Source: an uncultured bacterium
Lineage (GTDB): Bacteria > Bacillota > Clostridia > Christensenellales > Borkfalkiaceae
Direction of reading: 5' to 3'
DNA: 41,135 nt
Assembly: GCA_934871445.1 (NCBI GenBank)
Contig: CAKXBD010000002.1
Coordinates: 15,827 to 56,961, forward strand
In this document: positions 1 to 7,983 of the stretch, piece by piece
How positions within the stretch are numbered: the stretch's first letter is position 1
Layout: each line of letters begins with the position of its first letter
Position numbers and translations under genes: made by a program
The notes under the pieces: generated by a model
Told to the model about the DNA's origin: nothing
Database searches by the model: none
Seen by the model: the letters and a program-made list of their open reading frames with translations, nothing else

Positions 1-397
1 GCCCAATGCCGTGAAAGAGCGCGACGATATCCTTCAAACGGCTGGGTTGCCCGTTGATGAGATATTTGCTGTCGCCGTTCCGATACAGTCTTCTGGTCAT
101 TGCGACGTCTGTGGCGTCGAGGTCGAAAATGCGCTTTTGGTTATCGAAAACGAGCGTCACTTCGCAAAACGACAGCGGCTTTCTTTCCAGCGTCCCGCCG
201 AAAATAACGTCCTGCATGTTGCTGCCGCGCAAGGATTTTGCGGACTGTTCCCCCAAGACCCAGCGAACGGCGTCGGCGACGTTGCTCTTGCCACAGCCGT
301 TCGGGCCCACGATGCAGGTAACGCCGTCGTCGAACCGAATCGTCGTTTTGTCGGCGAACGATTTGAAGCCGACAAGTTGTATTTCTTTTAAGTCCAA
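1..397 (-). CDS. smc: Chromosome segregation protein SMC, N-terminal part (truncated by window edge)
   Basis: This is the first ~132 residues of SMC, the ATPase that forms the core of condensin with ScpA and ScpB and organises the chromosome. The start is a TTG at 397-395, preceded by AAGGAG at good spacing. The protein opens MDLKEIQLVGFKSFADKT, the classic SMC N-terminus. It continues into the Walker A loop GPNGCGKSN at about residues 31-39, and then AVRWVLGEQSAKSLRGSNMQ. The hinge, coiled coils and C-terminal ATPase half lie beyond the left edge. It is the last visible gene of the asnS-plsX-rnc-smc run, 31 bases after rnc. The rnc-smc order is common in Bacillota. Identification is secure. 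Confidence 0.96.
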   Translation of the reverse strand, partial: MDLKEIQLVGFKSFADKTTIRFDDGVTCIVGPNGCGKSNVADAVRWVLGEQSAKSLRGSNMQDVIFGGTLERKPLSFCEVTLVFDNQKRIFDLDATDVAMTRRLYRNGDSKYLINGQPSRLKDIVALFHGIG

Positions 398-428
398 AGT
401 TCTCTCGCTCCTTATAGTTCTCTATATT

Positions 429-1088
429 TCAGACAGGATTTTCGTTTTCGGACAAAACCGCCAAAAGATTTTTCGCCGCTTCCTGCTCTGCGGCGGTCTT
501 GCTCTTACCCCGCCCCGACGCGCTTTTGCCTTCCGCTTCCGCGAGACAGACAAACATCGGGTCGTTGTCCTTTCCCTCTTTTTGCAGAGAATAGGAGGGC
601 GTGGGCAAGCCCTTCTTTTGCAGAAATTCCTGTAATTCTCCCTTGTAGTTCTCCCCTCGGCTTACGGCGAGATGTTCGAGAATAAACCTCTTTGCCGCCT
701 CATAGCCGCCGTCAAGATAAACGGCCGCGGAAAGGGTTTCAAACAGGCTTGAAACCGTCTTGCCGCCGACGTTCGCCTCCCCACCCTCGACGAGCAGGAA
801 ATTTTTCAGCGACAACTTTTCCGCCGCCTCCAAAAGCGCCTCTTTTCTCACCAGAGCCTGCCTCAAAGCCGTCATTTCCCCTTCGCTTAGAGCCTTTCCC
901 TTCTTTTCGCGGAAATACAGCATTTCGGATACGACGAGCTGCAACACGCTGTCTCCGAGAAATTCCAGCCGCTCGTTATCCTCTCCGCCGTGAGCGTTGG
1001 CATAAGTGGAATGTATGAACGCCGTTTTCAACAGCGCCTTATCCCTGAACGTATAACCGATTTCCTTTTCCAGCCTTTCAAACGTCAT
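429..1088 (-). CDS. rnc: Ribonuclease III
   Basis: This endonuclease cleaves double-stranded RNA in rRNA processing and mRNA decay. The RNase III signature NERLEFLGDSVLQ sits at about residues 38-50. The second catalytic acidic motif FETLSAAVYLDGG is near 115. A C-terminal double-stranded RNA-binding domain runs from about 147 to 212 (GELQEFLQKKG to KTAAEQEAAKNLL). I chose the ATG at 1088 because GGAG lies seven bases upstream, giving 219 residues. An in-frame TTG at 1103 overlapping the plsX stop would add five residues and has a poorly spaced ribosome site. Length is normal for the family. Confidence 0.96.
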   Translation of the reverse strand: MTFERLEKEIGYTFRDKALLKTAFIHSTYANAHGGEDNERLEFLGDSVLQLVVSEMLYFREKKGKALSEGEMTALRQALVRKEALLEAAEKLSLKNFLLVEGGEANVGGKTVSSLFETLSAAVYLDGGYEAAKRFILEHLAVSRGENYKGELQEFLQKKGLPTPSYSLQKEGKDNDPMFVCLAEAEGKSASGRGKSKTAAEQEAAKNLLAVLSENENPV

Positions 1089-1099
1089 GTTCTGCTCCG

Positions 1100-2161
1100 T
1101 CAAGCCTCGGCGGGCGCCGTTTCCGCGGAATTTTCGGCGGATTTTGCCGCCTCGGTCAAATCCACCTCCGCGAGCATTTTTTCGATTTTTCCTACCATAT
1201 CCCCGCGGACCGCTTCCACGGCTTGTCCGATACAGATGGCGAACCCCGATGCCTTGGAATTTCCGTGCGCTTTGACGACCGCTTTTTTAAGCCCCAAAAA
1301 CATCGCCCCGCCCATGGTTTCATAGTCGGCGGATTTTTTAATATTTTTTATGACGTCGTAAACGAGCGCCGCGCGCATGGTCGCAAAGAAATTTTTCTTG
1401 AATTCCCGCTTCATGATTGCGCTGATCGCCTTTCCGCAGCCCTCTATGGATTTCAGGGCGATATTGCCCGTAAATCCGTCGGCTACGGCAATATCTATAT
1501 CGCCCACCATGATGTCGCGCCCCTCGACGTTGCCCGCGTAATCTATACAGGACATGCCTTTGAGGAGCTCGTTTGCCGCCTGATGAAGCGCGTCGCCCTT
1601 GTGATCCTCGGTACCGTTGCTGAGCAGCCCCACCTTGGGATTTTTCATGCCGTAGGCGGCTTGCGCGTAAGCGGTCGCCATGATGGCGAAATGCGCGAGA
1701 TTGACGGGCTTGCAGTCGAGATTCGCCCCGCAGTCGCAAAGGAGCGTGCCCGTCCCTTTCAGATTGGGAATACGGGGACAGAGCGCGGGACGGGAAATTC
1801 CCTTAATGCGCCCCAAAACGAGCACCGCGGCCGTAAGCACCGCGCCCGTGGCTCCCGAAGATACCAAAGCGTCCGCTCTGCCCTCTTTGAGGAGCTGAAA
1901 CGCGACGACGGTAGAGGAATTTTTCTTCGTCTTGACGGCCTTCGTCGGCACGTCGTCATTCGTGATTACTTCGGGCGCATGCACGATTTCCACGCGCGAA
2001 GAATCGTATTTGTATTTGGAGAGCTCCGCTTTCAACGCGGTCTCGTCGCCCGCGAGGATTACGGAAAAATCCCCGCTTTTTCCGAGCGCTTCGATCGCGC
2101 CCTTTACCTGCTGTTCGGGAGCGAAATCGCCGCCCATGGCGTCTATGGCAATTTTAATCAT
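1100..2161 (-). CDS. plsX: Phosphate acyltransferase PlsX
   Basis: PlsX makes acyl-phosphate from acyl-ACP, feeding PlsY and membrane phospholipid synthesis. The protein begins MIKIAIDAMGGDFAPEQQV, the family hallmark, and continues with GDIDIAVADGFTGNIALKS and VGLLSNGTEDHKGD typical of PlsX. At 353 residues it is slightly long because of an Ala/Glu-rich tail (about the last 20 residues) that is probably disordered. It follows asnS after 26 bases and overlaps or abuts rnc. In many Bacillota an acyl carrier protein gene (acpP) lies between plsX and rnc; here there is no room for one. Confidence 0.97.
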   Translation of the reverse strand: MIKIAIDAMGGDFAPEQQVKGAIEALGKSGDFSVILAGDETALKAELSKYKYDSSRVEIVHAPEVITNDDVPTKAVKTKKNSSTVVAFQLLKEGRADALVSSGATGAVLTAAVLVLGRIKGISRPALCPRIPNLKGTGTLLCDCGANLDCKPVNLAHFAIMATAYAQAAYGMKNPKVGLLSNGTEDHKGDALHQAANELLKGMSCIDYAGNVEGRDIMVGDIDIAVADGFTGNIALKSIEGCGKAISAIMKREFKKNFFATMRAALVYDVIKNIKKSADYETMGGAMFLGLKKAVVKAHGNSKASGFAICIGQAVEAVRGDMVGKIEKMLAEVDLTEAAKSAENSAETAPAEA

Positions 2162-2187
2162 AGCCCTGTCCTCGGTGTGTCAATAAT

Positions 2188-3582
2188 TCAATAATCAAGA
2201 TTGGAAACGGTGCGGGGGAACGGAATGACGTCACGGATATTGGAAACGCCCGTCAGATACATGACCATTCGTTCAAAGCCCAAACCGAATCCGCTGTGCG
2301 TCGTTCCGCCGTATTTGCGGAGATTGAGATACCATTCTTCGGGCGGGACGTTACATTCCGTCATTCTCGCTTTGAGCTTCTCGTAATCGTCCTCGCGCTG
2401 TGATCCCCCGATGAGCTCCCCGACGCCCGGCACCAAAAGGTCGGCGGCGGCAACGGTCTTTCCGTCCGCGTTCTGCTTCATGTAATAGGACTTGATTTCC
2501 TTGGGATAATCCGTCAGGAACACGGGCTTTTTATAGACCTTTTCGGTAAGATAGCGCTCGTGTTCGCTTTGGAGGTCCTTGCCCCAAAAAATATCCTTGT
2601 CGTCAAATTCGCCCGCATGTTCTTTGAGGATTTCTATCGCCTCCGTGTAGGAAAGGCGCACAAAGTCATTTTCGGAGACGTTTTTCAGCCTGTCCAATAG
2701 CCCTTTGTCCACAAATTGATTGAGGAAATTCAGTTCGTCCGGGCAGGTGCTTGAAACGTGCGCGATAATGAATTTTACCATCGCTTCCGCGACGTCCATG
2801 TCGCCCTTCAAATCGCAGAAAGCCATTTCCGGCTCTATCATCCAGAACTCTGCCGCATGGCGGGAAGTATTGGATTTTTCGCTGCGGAAGGTGGGGCCGA
2901 AGGTGTAAATATCGGAAAAAGCCATGGCAAACGTTTCCCCGTGGAGCTGTCCCGAACCGGTAATGCTCGCCTTTTTTCCGAAAAAGTCCTCTTTGTAATC
3001 TATGCCGGTCAGATTTTTCGCCTTTGCCAGCTCGTCGAGATTGAGCGTGGTAATCTGAAACATACCGCCCGCGCCCTCGCAGTCGCTGCCCGTGATAATG
3101 GGGGTATGCACATAGACGAAGCCGCGGTCGTTGAAAAATTTATGAATGGCGAACGCCGTTTCGCTGCGGACGCGGAACACCGCACTGAAAAGGTTCGTTC
3201 TAGGTCTTAAATAGGCGATTTCCCGCAGGAATTCCACGGAATGGCGCTTTTTCTGCAACGGATAATCGGGAGCAGATTCCCCCTCCACGGAAATTTTCTG
3301 CGCTTTGATTTCGCAGGGCTGTTTGTTTTCGGGAGTAGCGATTACTTTCCCCTCTATGATGAGGGACGCCCCGACGTTTTCGTGCGCGATTTCGTCATAA
3401 TTGGAAAGCGACTCCCGCTCAAAGACAATCTGCATATTTTTGAAGCAGCTTCCGTCGTTGAGCTCGATAAACCCGAACGCTTTGGAATCGCGTATCGTTC
3501 TCACCCAACCGGCCACCGTCACCGTTTTCCCGTCGAAAGCGGAAATATCGGAATAAATTTCCTTCAAACGAATTCTGTCCAT
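2188..3582 (-). CDS. asnS: Asparaginyl-tRNA synthetase
   Basis: This class II enzyme charges tRNA-Asn. An N-terminal OB-fold anticodon-binding domain (about residues 1-110, VTVAGWVRTIRDSKAFGFIELNDG) precedes the catalytic core. Motif 2 is around FRSEKSNTSRHAAEFWMIEPE, and motif 3 is GFGLGFERMVMYLTG near the C-terminus, ending with IPFPRT typical of AsnRS. Length, 464 residues, is normal. It is the first gene of the asnS-plsX-rnc-smc run and has a clear promoter 30-60 bases upstream. No T-box leader is seen; the 5' leader is too short for one. Confidence 0.97.
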   Translation of the reverse strand: MDRIRLKEIYSDISAFDGKTVTVAGWVRTIRDSKAFGFIELNDGSCFKNMQIVFERESLSNYDEIAHENVGASLIIEGKVIATPENKQPCEIKAQKISVEGESAPDYPLQKKRHSVEFLREIAYLRPRTNLFSAVFRVRSETAFAIHKFFNDRGFVYVHTPIITGSDCEGAGGMFQITTLNLDELAKAKNLTGIDYKEDFFGKKASITGSGQLHGETFAMAFSDIYTFGPTFRSEKSNTSRHAAEFWMIEPEMAFCDLKGDMDVAEAMVKFIIAHVSSTCPDELNFLNQFVDKGLLDRLKNVSENDFVRLSYTEAIEILKEHAGEFDDKDIFWGKDLQSEHERYLTEKVYKKPVFLTDYPKEIKSYYMKQNADGKTVAAADLLVPGVGELIGGSQREDDYEKLKARMTECNVPPEEWYLNLRKYGGTTHSGFGLGFERMVMYLTGVSNIRDVIPFPRTVSNLDY

Positions 3583-3612
3583 TTTTATCCTGCCTTGATT
3601 TTATACTCATTC

Positions 3613-3641
3613 ATTATAACATTTTTTTAAGCAAAAGACAA
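3613..3641 (-). promoter_or_regulatory. Promoter of the asnS operon
   Basis: On the minus strand TTGTCT (3641-3636) and TATAAT (3618-3613) are spaced by exactly 17 bases, about 30 bases before asnS. It probably drives asnS-plsX-rnc-smc, since no terminator is seen inside that run. Confidence 0.85.
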
Positions 3642-3667
3642 ATGTTTGAGGCATTTTATTTGTCGGA

Positions 3668-3973
3668 TTATCGATTTTTTTGTTCCTCCCGTTCTTCTTC
3701 GGCGTCCTCGGACAAAATCTGCGCGATGACGGAAATGTCGGAAGCCATTTTTTTGAGAATCTGCCCCGCCGCCTCCCGATGCAATTTCTTTCTGTAAACG
3801 CAGTCCCGCCTTTCCCAGCTTTCGCAGGTATCATGATTTTTCGTCAATGCGTTTTTCTTGGAACAAAACCCCGTTTTCTCCCGATAAAAACTCGAAACGC
3901 ATTTTGTGTAATACGTCGTATGGCGGCGGCAGTTGAAACATTCTTTCGGGGGTTTTGTTGTTTTTTCTTCCAT
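3668..3973 (-). CDS. Small Cys-rich protein divergent from an XRE regulator
   Basis: The 101-residue product has six cysteines in its first 58 residues: CFNC at 12-15, then C25, C37, C50 and C58, with the last two in a DTCESW context. The C-terminal 35 residues are helical and strongly charged. The spacing suggests a metal site, possibly zinc, but no catalytic motif is visible. I do not know a function. Similar CxxC...C...C-x-W proteins are common beside Clostridia XRE regulators, as far as I recall. AAGGAG precedes the ATG. It is divergent from the XRE gene at 4098 and has a perfect promoter with an operator inside its spacer, so repression by that XRE protein is likely. Confidence 0.75.
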   Translation of the reverse strand: MEEKTTKPPKECFNCRRHTTYYTKCVSSFYREKTGFCSKKNALTKNHDTCESWERRDCVYRKKLHREAAGQILKKMASDISVIAQILSEDAEEEREEQKNR

Positions 3974-4003
3974 TTTGAAAATCTCCTTAACCTATCATTT
4001 AGC

Positions 4004-4072
4004 GTACATAATGTACGTTTATATTATAACGTACAAAATGTTTCTTGTCAAGAATTTTTGTACATTTTGTAC
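4004..4072. promoter_or_regulatory. Three 13-bp operator sites in the divergent intergenic region
   Basis: Three copies of a palindromic element fit GTACAWWWTGTAC: GTACATAATGTAC at 4004-4016, GTACAAAATGTTT at 4031-4043 and GTACATTTTGTAC at 4060-4072. Centres are 27 and 29 bases apart. The third copy abuts a TATAAT at 4073-4078, which is the likely -10 of the XRE gene at 4098. Both divergent genes could therefore be controlled, probably by the XRE protein itself (inference). Confidence 0.85.
4023..4051 (-). promoter_or_regulatory. Consensus promoter of the Cys-rich gene
   Basis: On the minus strand TTGACA (4051-4046) and TATAAT (4028-4023) are separated by 17 bases, a full sigma-A consensus. 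The middle operator copy (4031-4043) lies within the spacer, so a bound repressor would block RNA polymerase. Confidence 0.9.
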
Positions 4073-4097
4073 TATAATATTTTCAAGAGGTACAAAA

Positions 4098-4307
4098 ATG
4101 AAATTTAACGAAAGGTTAAGAGAATTAAGGATAGAAAAGGGCTTAAAGCAAAAAGAGGTAGCAGAATATCTTGGCATGACGGCGAAGGGGTATGCCTTTT
4201 ACGAACTCGGAGAGCGGGAACCTTCAATTGAAACGATTTTGAAATTATGCGACTATTTCGATGTAACGGCAGACTATCTTCTCGGACGGAAAGATTACGA
4301 ATCATGA
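4098..4307 (+). CDS. XRE-family transcriptional regulator
   Basis: This is a 69-residue stand-alone Cro/CI-type helix-turn-helix protein. The HTH runs from about residue 5 to 60 (RLRELRIEKGLKQKEVAEYLGMTAKGYAFYE, split here only by helix turns), ending with the DYLLGR tail shared by most XRE proteins in this window. The start is the ATG at 4098 with AAGAGG upstream; an upstream extension of the frame would cross the promoter. Its stop overlaps the next start (ATGA). It is the probable repressor acting on the three GTACAWWWTGTAC sites. Confidence 0.9.
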   Translation: MKFNERLRELRIEKGLKQKEVAEYLGMTAKGYAFYELGEREPSIETILKLCDYFDVTADYLLGRKDYES

Positions 4308-4507
4308 GAAAATTTTCGGAAAGATTAAAAGAATTAAGGACGGAAAAGGGGTTATCCGACGCCGCGTTAAGCAGGCAAATTCAGGTGAGCGACGCGACTA
4401 TCTCCCGTTGGGAAAACGGGCAATCGGATATAAAGAGCGATCAACTGATTTTACTCGCCAAATTTTTTAACGTAACTACGGATTATCTTTTAGGGCTTGA
4501 AAACTAA
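4304..4507 (+). CDS. Second XRE-family regulator, overlapping the first
   Basis: This is a 67-residue HTH protein starting MRKFSERLKELRTEKGLSD, with recognition-helix region VSDATISRWENGQS and the C-terminal TDYLLGLEN tail. The ATG at 4304 overlaps the stop of the preceding XRE gene by four bases, so the two are translationally coupled. Two tandem stand-alone XRE genes in one transcript may form heterodimers or bind different operators; this cannot be decided from sequence. A hairpin terminator follows within ten bases. Confidence 0.9.
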   Translation: MRKFSERLKELRTEKGLSDAALSRQIQVSDATISRWENGQSDIKSDQLILLAKFFNVTTDYLLGLEN

Positions 4508-4546
4508 AAAGCAGCGTCCCGACGACCGTCGGGGCGCTGTTTTATT
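4506..4546. terminator. Bidirectional terminator
   Basis: The stem CAGCGTCCCGAC/GTCGGGGCGCTG lies at 4512-4539, flanked by A-rich sequence on the left and TTTTATT on the right. It can end the XRE pair on plus and the VanW gene on minus. Confidence 0.88.
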
Positions 4547-5867
4547 CTTCCTTTTTTTTGCCGACCACTCCTCGGATAGGCGCATAGCTGTCCGAGCGCA
4601 GCTTTTCGCGCTTTACCAATTTTCCGTAGCGGTAAGTTTCGAGATAAGCGACACTCTTTATCCCCGCTTTTCCCTCTTTGATTACCCCTTCAAAATTTCC
4701 TCTCTTTTCTATCGGGTCGGGAGGCGGGATTTCGCCCGTTACTTCGCTGATAATCTCATACGTGTATCCGTTGTCCTTTCCGTAAAATGTCGCCGTGATT
4801 CCTTCTCCCTTAACTTTCAAAGAAAGATACACGGGATAGGAAAATTCGTTTTTGAAACGAAAATCGTTATAAGAGGAAACCATCGCGTCGCGGGAAGGCG
4901 GCACATAGGCGACGGCCAAGGAATGAGGGTGGCGGGCGGTGATTTTCAAGCCCGCTAAAACAGCCGCATTGTAGAGCGTCGTGCTGACCTGACATACACC
5001 CCCGCCCGTGCCTAAAATAAATTCTCCGTCCTGAATAATTTTCGCTTCTTGGAATCCGTTTTCCTTCGTCCGTGCTCCCACCGTCCGATTGAAGGAAAAC
5101 TCCTCCTTAGGGCGAATCGTCATGCCGTCGATTTTCTTGGCGGCGAGCGCGATATTCGCACTCCTGCCCTTATCCTCCGTGTTAAAATAGGTGACGAAAG
5201 AGGAAATTTTTTTCGTGCCCGCCTTTGACGCGGACTCCGTAATTTTCGGATAAATCGTGCGGGTGGACAACGAGACGGCGGGAAAGGATAATTTTCCGTT
5301 TTCTCCTGCCGACGGAGCCGCCGCCAAAGCCGCCTGTATGTCTTTTTTTAAGCGTTCCTTATCACAGCGCACGCCCGAACGTTCCTTTTCAAAGGAAAAG
5401 CCCTCCGAAGAAAAGGACACCTCGGCATCTAAAACCTTTCTTTCTACGTTTGAGCAGATAAATTCTGCCTGTTCTTCCAGCCCGCACAGAAAATATTGTA
5501 CCTCGGCGGTATAGTCACCGTTTTTTTCGGCCGAAAAGAGAATTTCCTCCAAATTATCGGAAAACCCTATCTGCGGATAAGAAAAGCAGTACTCTCCCGC
5601 GGGAGTTTTGATTGAAAGAGACGGAACCTTTTCTTCCAAAAATTTTCGGAGAAGTTTTTCCGCTTTTCTGCCCTGCATGCCCCCGACGGGAATCCCGTTC
5701 ACCTTTACGCCTTTGGGCAAGCGTTCGGGCGCATAGGCGCGCGCGCAGACAATTCCCGAATTTTTTTCGGGAGCCGTCCCGCCGCCGTAAAATCCTGCGG
5801 AAAATAAAAACGCACCCGTCAAAAAGGGTGCGATCAACCAAATTTTATTGAATTTCCTTCCTTTCAT
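4542..5867 (-). CDS. VanW-domain cell-envelope protein
   Basis: This is a 441-residue exported or membrane-anchored protein. A basic N-terminus and hydrophobic helix (about residues 8-25) form a signal anchor. Next comes a peptidoglycan-binding-like region of the type found in VanW proteins (about 45-190). The VanW domain spans about 205-380 and includes RPKEEFSFNRTVGARTKENG and the conserved GGGVCQVSTTLYNAA. Its exact role is unknown; VanW family members are linked to cell-wall or glycopeptide context. I chose ATG 5867 with GGGGGA upstream; a TTG at 5909 is the longer alternative. It is 66 bases downstream of the PHP gene on the same strand. Confidence 0.9.
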   Translation of the reverse strand: MKGRKFNKIWLIAPFLTGAFLFSAGFYGGGTAPEKNSGIVCARAYAPERLPKGVKVNGIPVGGMQGRKAEKLLRKFLEEKVPSLSIKTPAGEYCFSYPQIGFSDNLEEILFSAEKNGDYTAEVQYFLCGLEEQAEFICSNVERKVLDAEVSFSSEGFSFEKERSGVRCDKERLKKDIQAALAAAPSAGENGKLSFPAVSLSTRTIYPKITESASKAGTKKISSFVTYFNTEDKGRSANIALAAKKIDGMTIRPKEEFSFNRTVGARTKENGFQEAKIIQDGEFILGTGGGVCQVSTTLYNAAVLAGLKITARHPHSLAVAYVPPSRDAMVSSYNDFRFKNEFSYPVYLSLKVKGEGITATFYGKDNGYTYEIISEVTGEIPPPDPIEKRGNFEGVIKEGKAGIKSVAYLETYRYGKLVKREKLRSDSYAPIRGVVGKKKEE

Positions 5868-5933
5868 CGCCGATTCCCCCGAATATGTATCCGCGGCGGG
5901 ATAAAGCAATTCCGCTCACGGCAGAGCAGGCGC

Positions 5934-6755
5934 TCAAAGCCCCAAAGCCGAAAGCAATTTTTCGGAAGGATAAAAGGGCGGATTTCCGACGCGGTAATTT
6001 CCGCTTTCCCTGTGCGTATCCGAACCGCCCGTCACGAGCAGTCCCGCTCTTTCCGCAAGCGCCTTGAAGTATTCCGTTTCCCTTTCAGTATGCGTCGTAT
6101 ACACGGCTTCTATACCGTCCATGCCGTATTCCGCCAATGCCAGAATTATCCTTTCCCGCTCCTCGAAAGGAAGGGTAATTCTTCCGGGGTGCGCTATGGA
6201 CGCGATGCCGCCCGAAGCGTGTATGCAATCCGCCGCCTCTTCAGGCGTGGGCCGTCCGATAATGGAATGAGCGATTTTTCCCGGCGCGAGGTATTCCTCG
6301 TAAATCTCCCCCGGAGTTTTCCCCGAAACCGCCGCGGCGGCCTGAGCGATATGCATGGTATGGACGGGGGAAGCGGGGTCTGCCCGACGGGCTTTCGCGT
6401 CGTCGAGAGTAATATAAATCCCCGCGCCGCGCAGTTTTCGGATACTGTCCTCCGCCCGCTCGAAACCGAGCTCCACGCGCGCTCTCATGAATTTTTCATA
6501 AGCCGCGTTGCGCTTGCAGTTATAGCCGGTAATGTGAATTTTGCTCTCTCCCGCATAGGCGGAAATTTCCCAGCCGGAAACGTAACGGAGCCCGTATTTT
6601 TCCGCCGCGGCGCGTTTCTCCTCCTCTCCGTTCAAGGTGTCATGGTCGGTAATGGAAAGGAGCTCCACGCCGTTTTCCTTCGCGCGGCGACAAAGCTCGT
6701 CGGGAGTATAATAGCCGTCCGAGTAAATGCTGTGCGTATGCAGATCTGCTCTCAT
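5934..6755 (-). CDS. PHP-domain phosphoesterase (TrpH/YciV-like)
   Basis: This is a 273-residue metal-dependent phosphoesterase. Metal-binding motifs are visible in order: DLHTHSIYSDG at residues 4-14, ITDHDT at 35-40, SIAHPG around 190 and GGSDTH near 245. The architecture matches stand-alone PHP proteins such as E. coli YciV (RNase AM), reported to act on short oligonucleotides and 3',5'-bisphosphates. The exact substrate here is inferred only. The ATG overlaps the recF stop by four bases, so it is translationally coupled to recF. Confidence 0.92.
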   Translation of the reverse strand: MRADLHTHSIYSDGYYTPDELCRRAKENGVELLSITDHDTLNGEEEKRAAAEKYGLRYVSGWEISAYAGESKIHITGYNCKRNAAYEKFMRARVELGFERAEDSIRKLRGAGIYITLDDAKARRADPASPVHTMHIAQAAAAVSGKTPGEIYEEYLAPGKIAHSIIGRPTPEEAADCIHASGGIASIAHPGRITLPFEERERIILALAEYGMDGIEAVYTTHTERETEYFKALAERAGLLVTGGSDTHRESGNYRVGNPPFYPSEKLLSALGL

Positions 6756-7852
6756 GAGTCCTCCTTTTCCCGTTTGATTTTTCCGTTTTCGATTCGGATT
6801 TTCTTACATTCCGTACCGTATAACACCCGTTCCGCGTGCGTGCAGGTGAGAATCGTCTGCACGGCGGAAATGCGCTTCAAGAGCTTTTTCCGCCGCGGAA
6901 GGTCGAGCTCGCTCATCACGTCGTCGAGAATGAGCACGGGGTATTCCCCCGAAAGTTCCCGAAAAATCTCCACCTCGGAGAGCTTCACGCTGAGCGCGGC
7001 TGTGCGGGTCTGACCTTGGGAAGCGTACGCCTTGGCGTCCTTGCCGGAGATAAAAAAATCCACGTCGTCGCGGTGCGGGCCGACGGTGGTGAAGCCTAAC
7101 CGAAGGTCTTTTTCGTAATTGCGGCTGAGCTGTTTTTTAAGTTTTTCCGCGATTTCGTCCTCCTCGCCCTCGTATTTCCTGTCGGGGGAAATTTCCAATT
7201 CCTCCGCGCCGTCCGTCAGAAAGGCGTGCAGTTCCTTGGCGTAAGGGGCGAGCTTTTTCAAAAACTCCGCGCGTTTTTTGACGATGACGGCGGCGTATTT
7301 GCAAAGCTGTTCGTCCCAGACGGGGAGCGTATCTAAAATAAGCTCCGCGTCCCGATTTTTGAGCAGGGTATTCCTTTGGTCGAGAATTTTGTTGTATCGG
7401 AGCAAAGCGGTATAATAGGCGGGCGAGGTCTGAGAAATGGACATATTCATGAACCGCCGCCGCTCGTCGGGGCCGTCCTGAATGAGCCTGAGCTCTCCGG
7501 GCGAGAAAAATACGCTGTTGATGTGTCCCATGAGGTCGGCGCTTTTGGAAATTTTGCTCCCGTTGATGCGGATTTCCCGTTTGTCCTCGTAGATGTCCGC
7601 TTCGATCGTGACTTTACCGTAACGGTTTTCCGCTTCGGCGGAAATGCGGGCGCAGGGCGCGCCGATTTTAATGAGCTGTTTGTCGTGGCGGATTCGTAAG
7701 GAAGTGCCCGTGCAGAGATAGAACACCGCTTCGGCGCAATTGGTTTTTCCCTGTGCGTTTTTGCCGAAAAGGATATTCAGGCCCTCGGAAAAGACGAACC
7801 TTTCGTCCTCGTAATTTCTGAAATTTTGAAGGGACAAATTTTTTATTTGCAT
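6752..7852 (-). CDS. recF: DNA replication and repair protein RecF
   Basis: RecF is an SMC-like ATPase that loads RecA at gaps together with RecO and RecR. The 366-residue protein begins MQIKNLSLQNFRNYEDERF and has Walker A GKNAQGKTN at about 30-38. It also has an ABC-type signature region (ASQGQTRTAALSVKL) near 290, and Walker B PVLILDDVMSELD near 315. Length is normal. It lies divergent from dnaA rather than downstream of dnaN, so the classic dnaA-dnaN-recF order is broken here. Its own promoter is in the 131-base divergent gap. Confidence 0.97.
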   Translation of the reverse strand: MQIKNLSLQNFRNYEDERFVFSEGLNILFGKNAQGKTNCAEAVFYLCTGTSLRIRHDKQLIKIGAPCARISAEAENRYGKVTIEADIYEDKREIRINGSKISKSADLMGHINSVFFSPGELRLIQDGPDERRRFMNMSISQTSPAYYTALLRYNKILDQRNTLLKNRDAELILDTLPVWDEQLCKYAAVIVKKRAEFLKKLAPYAKELHAFLTDGAEELEISPDRKYEGEEDEIAEKLKKQLSRNYEKDLRLGFTTVGPHRDDVDFFISGKDAKAYASQGQTRTAALSVKLSEVEIFRELSGEYPVLILDDVMSELDLPRRKKLLKRISAVQTILTCTHAERVLYGTECKKIRIENGKIKREKEDS

Positions 7853-7906
7853 AATCCTCGAAAAACCCGCCGAAAATACTTTATTTTCCTTCGATTTTGT
7901 ATTATA

Positions 7907-7935
7907 ATTATATCAAATAATTCGCAAAAAGACAA
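7907..7935 (-). promoter_or_regulatory. Promoter of recF
   Basis: On the minus strand TTGTCT (7935-7930) and TATAAT (7912-7907) are 17 bases apart. It overlaps a plus-strand TATAAT at 7903-7908 that may be the dnaA -10, whose -35 (TTTATT, 7880-7885) is weak. Divergent transcription from overlapping promoters suggests mutual interference. Confidence 0.75.
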
Positions 7936-7983
7936 AAGATTCTCGCAAGGTAAGCGAAAATAATTTTTCAGGCGGGAGGAAAA

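Noticed and set aside
2188..3582. Possible aspartyl- rather than asparaginyl-tRNA synthetase
   Set aside because: The length, OB-domain opening and the IPFPRT ending fit AsnRS; AspRS would be longer with an inserted GAD domain in bacteria.
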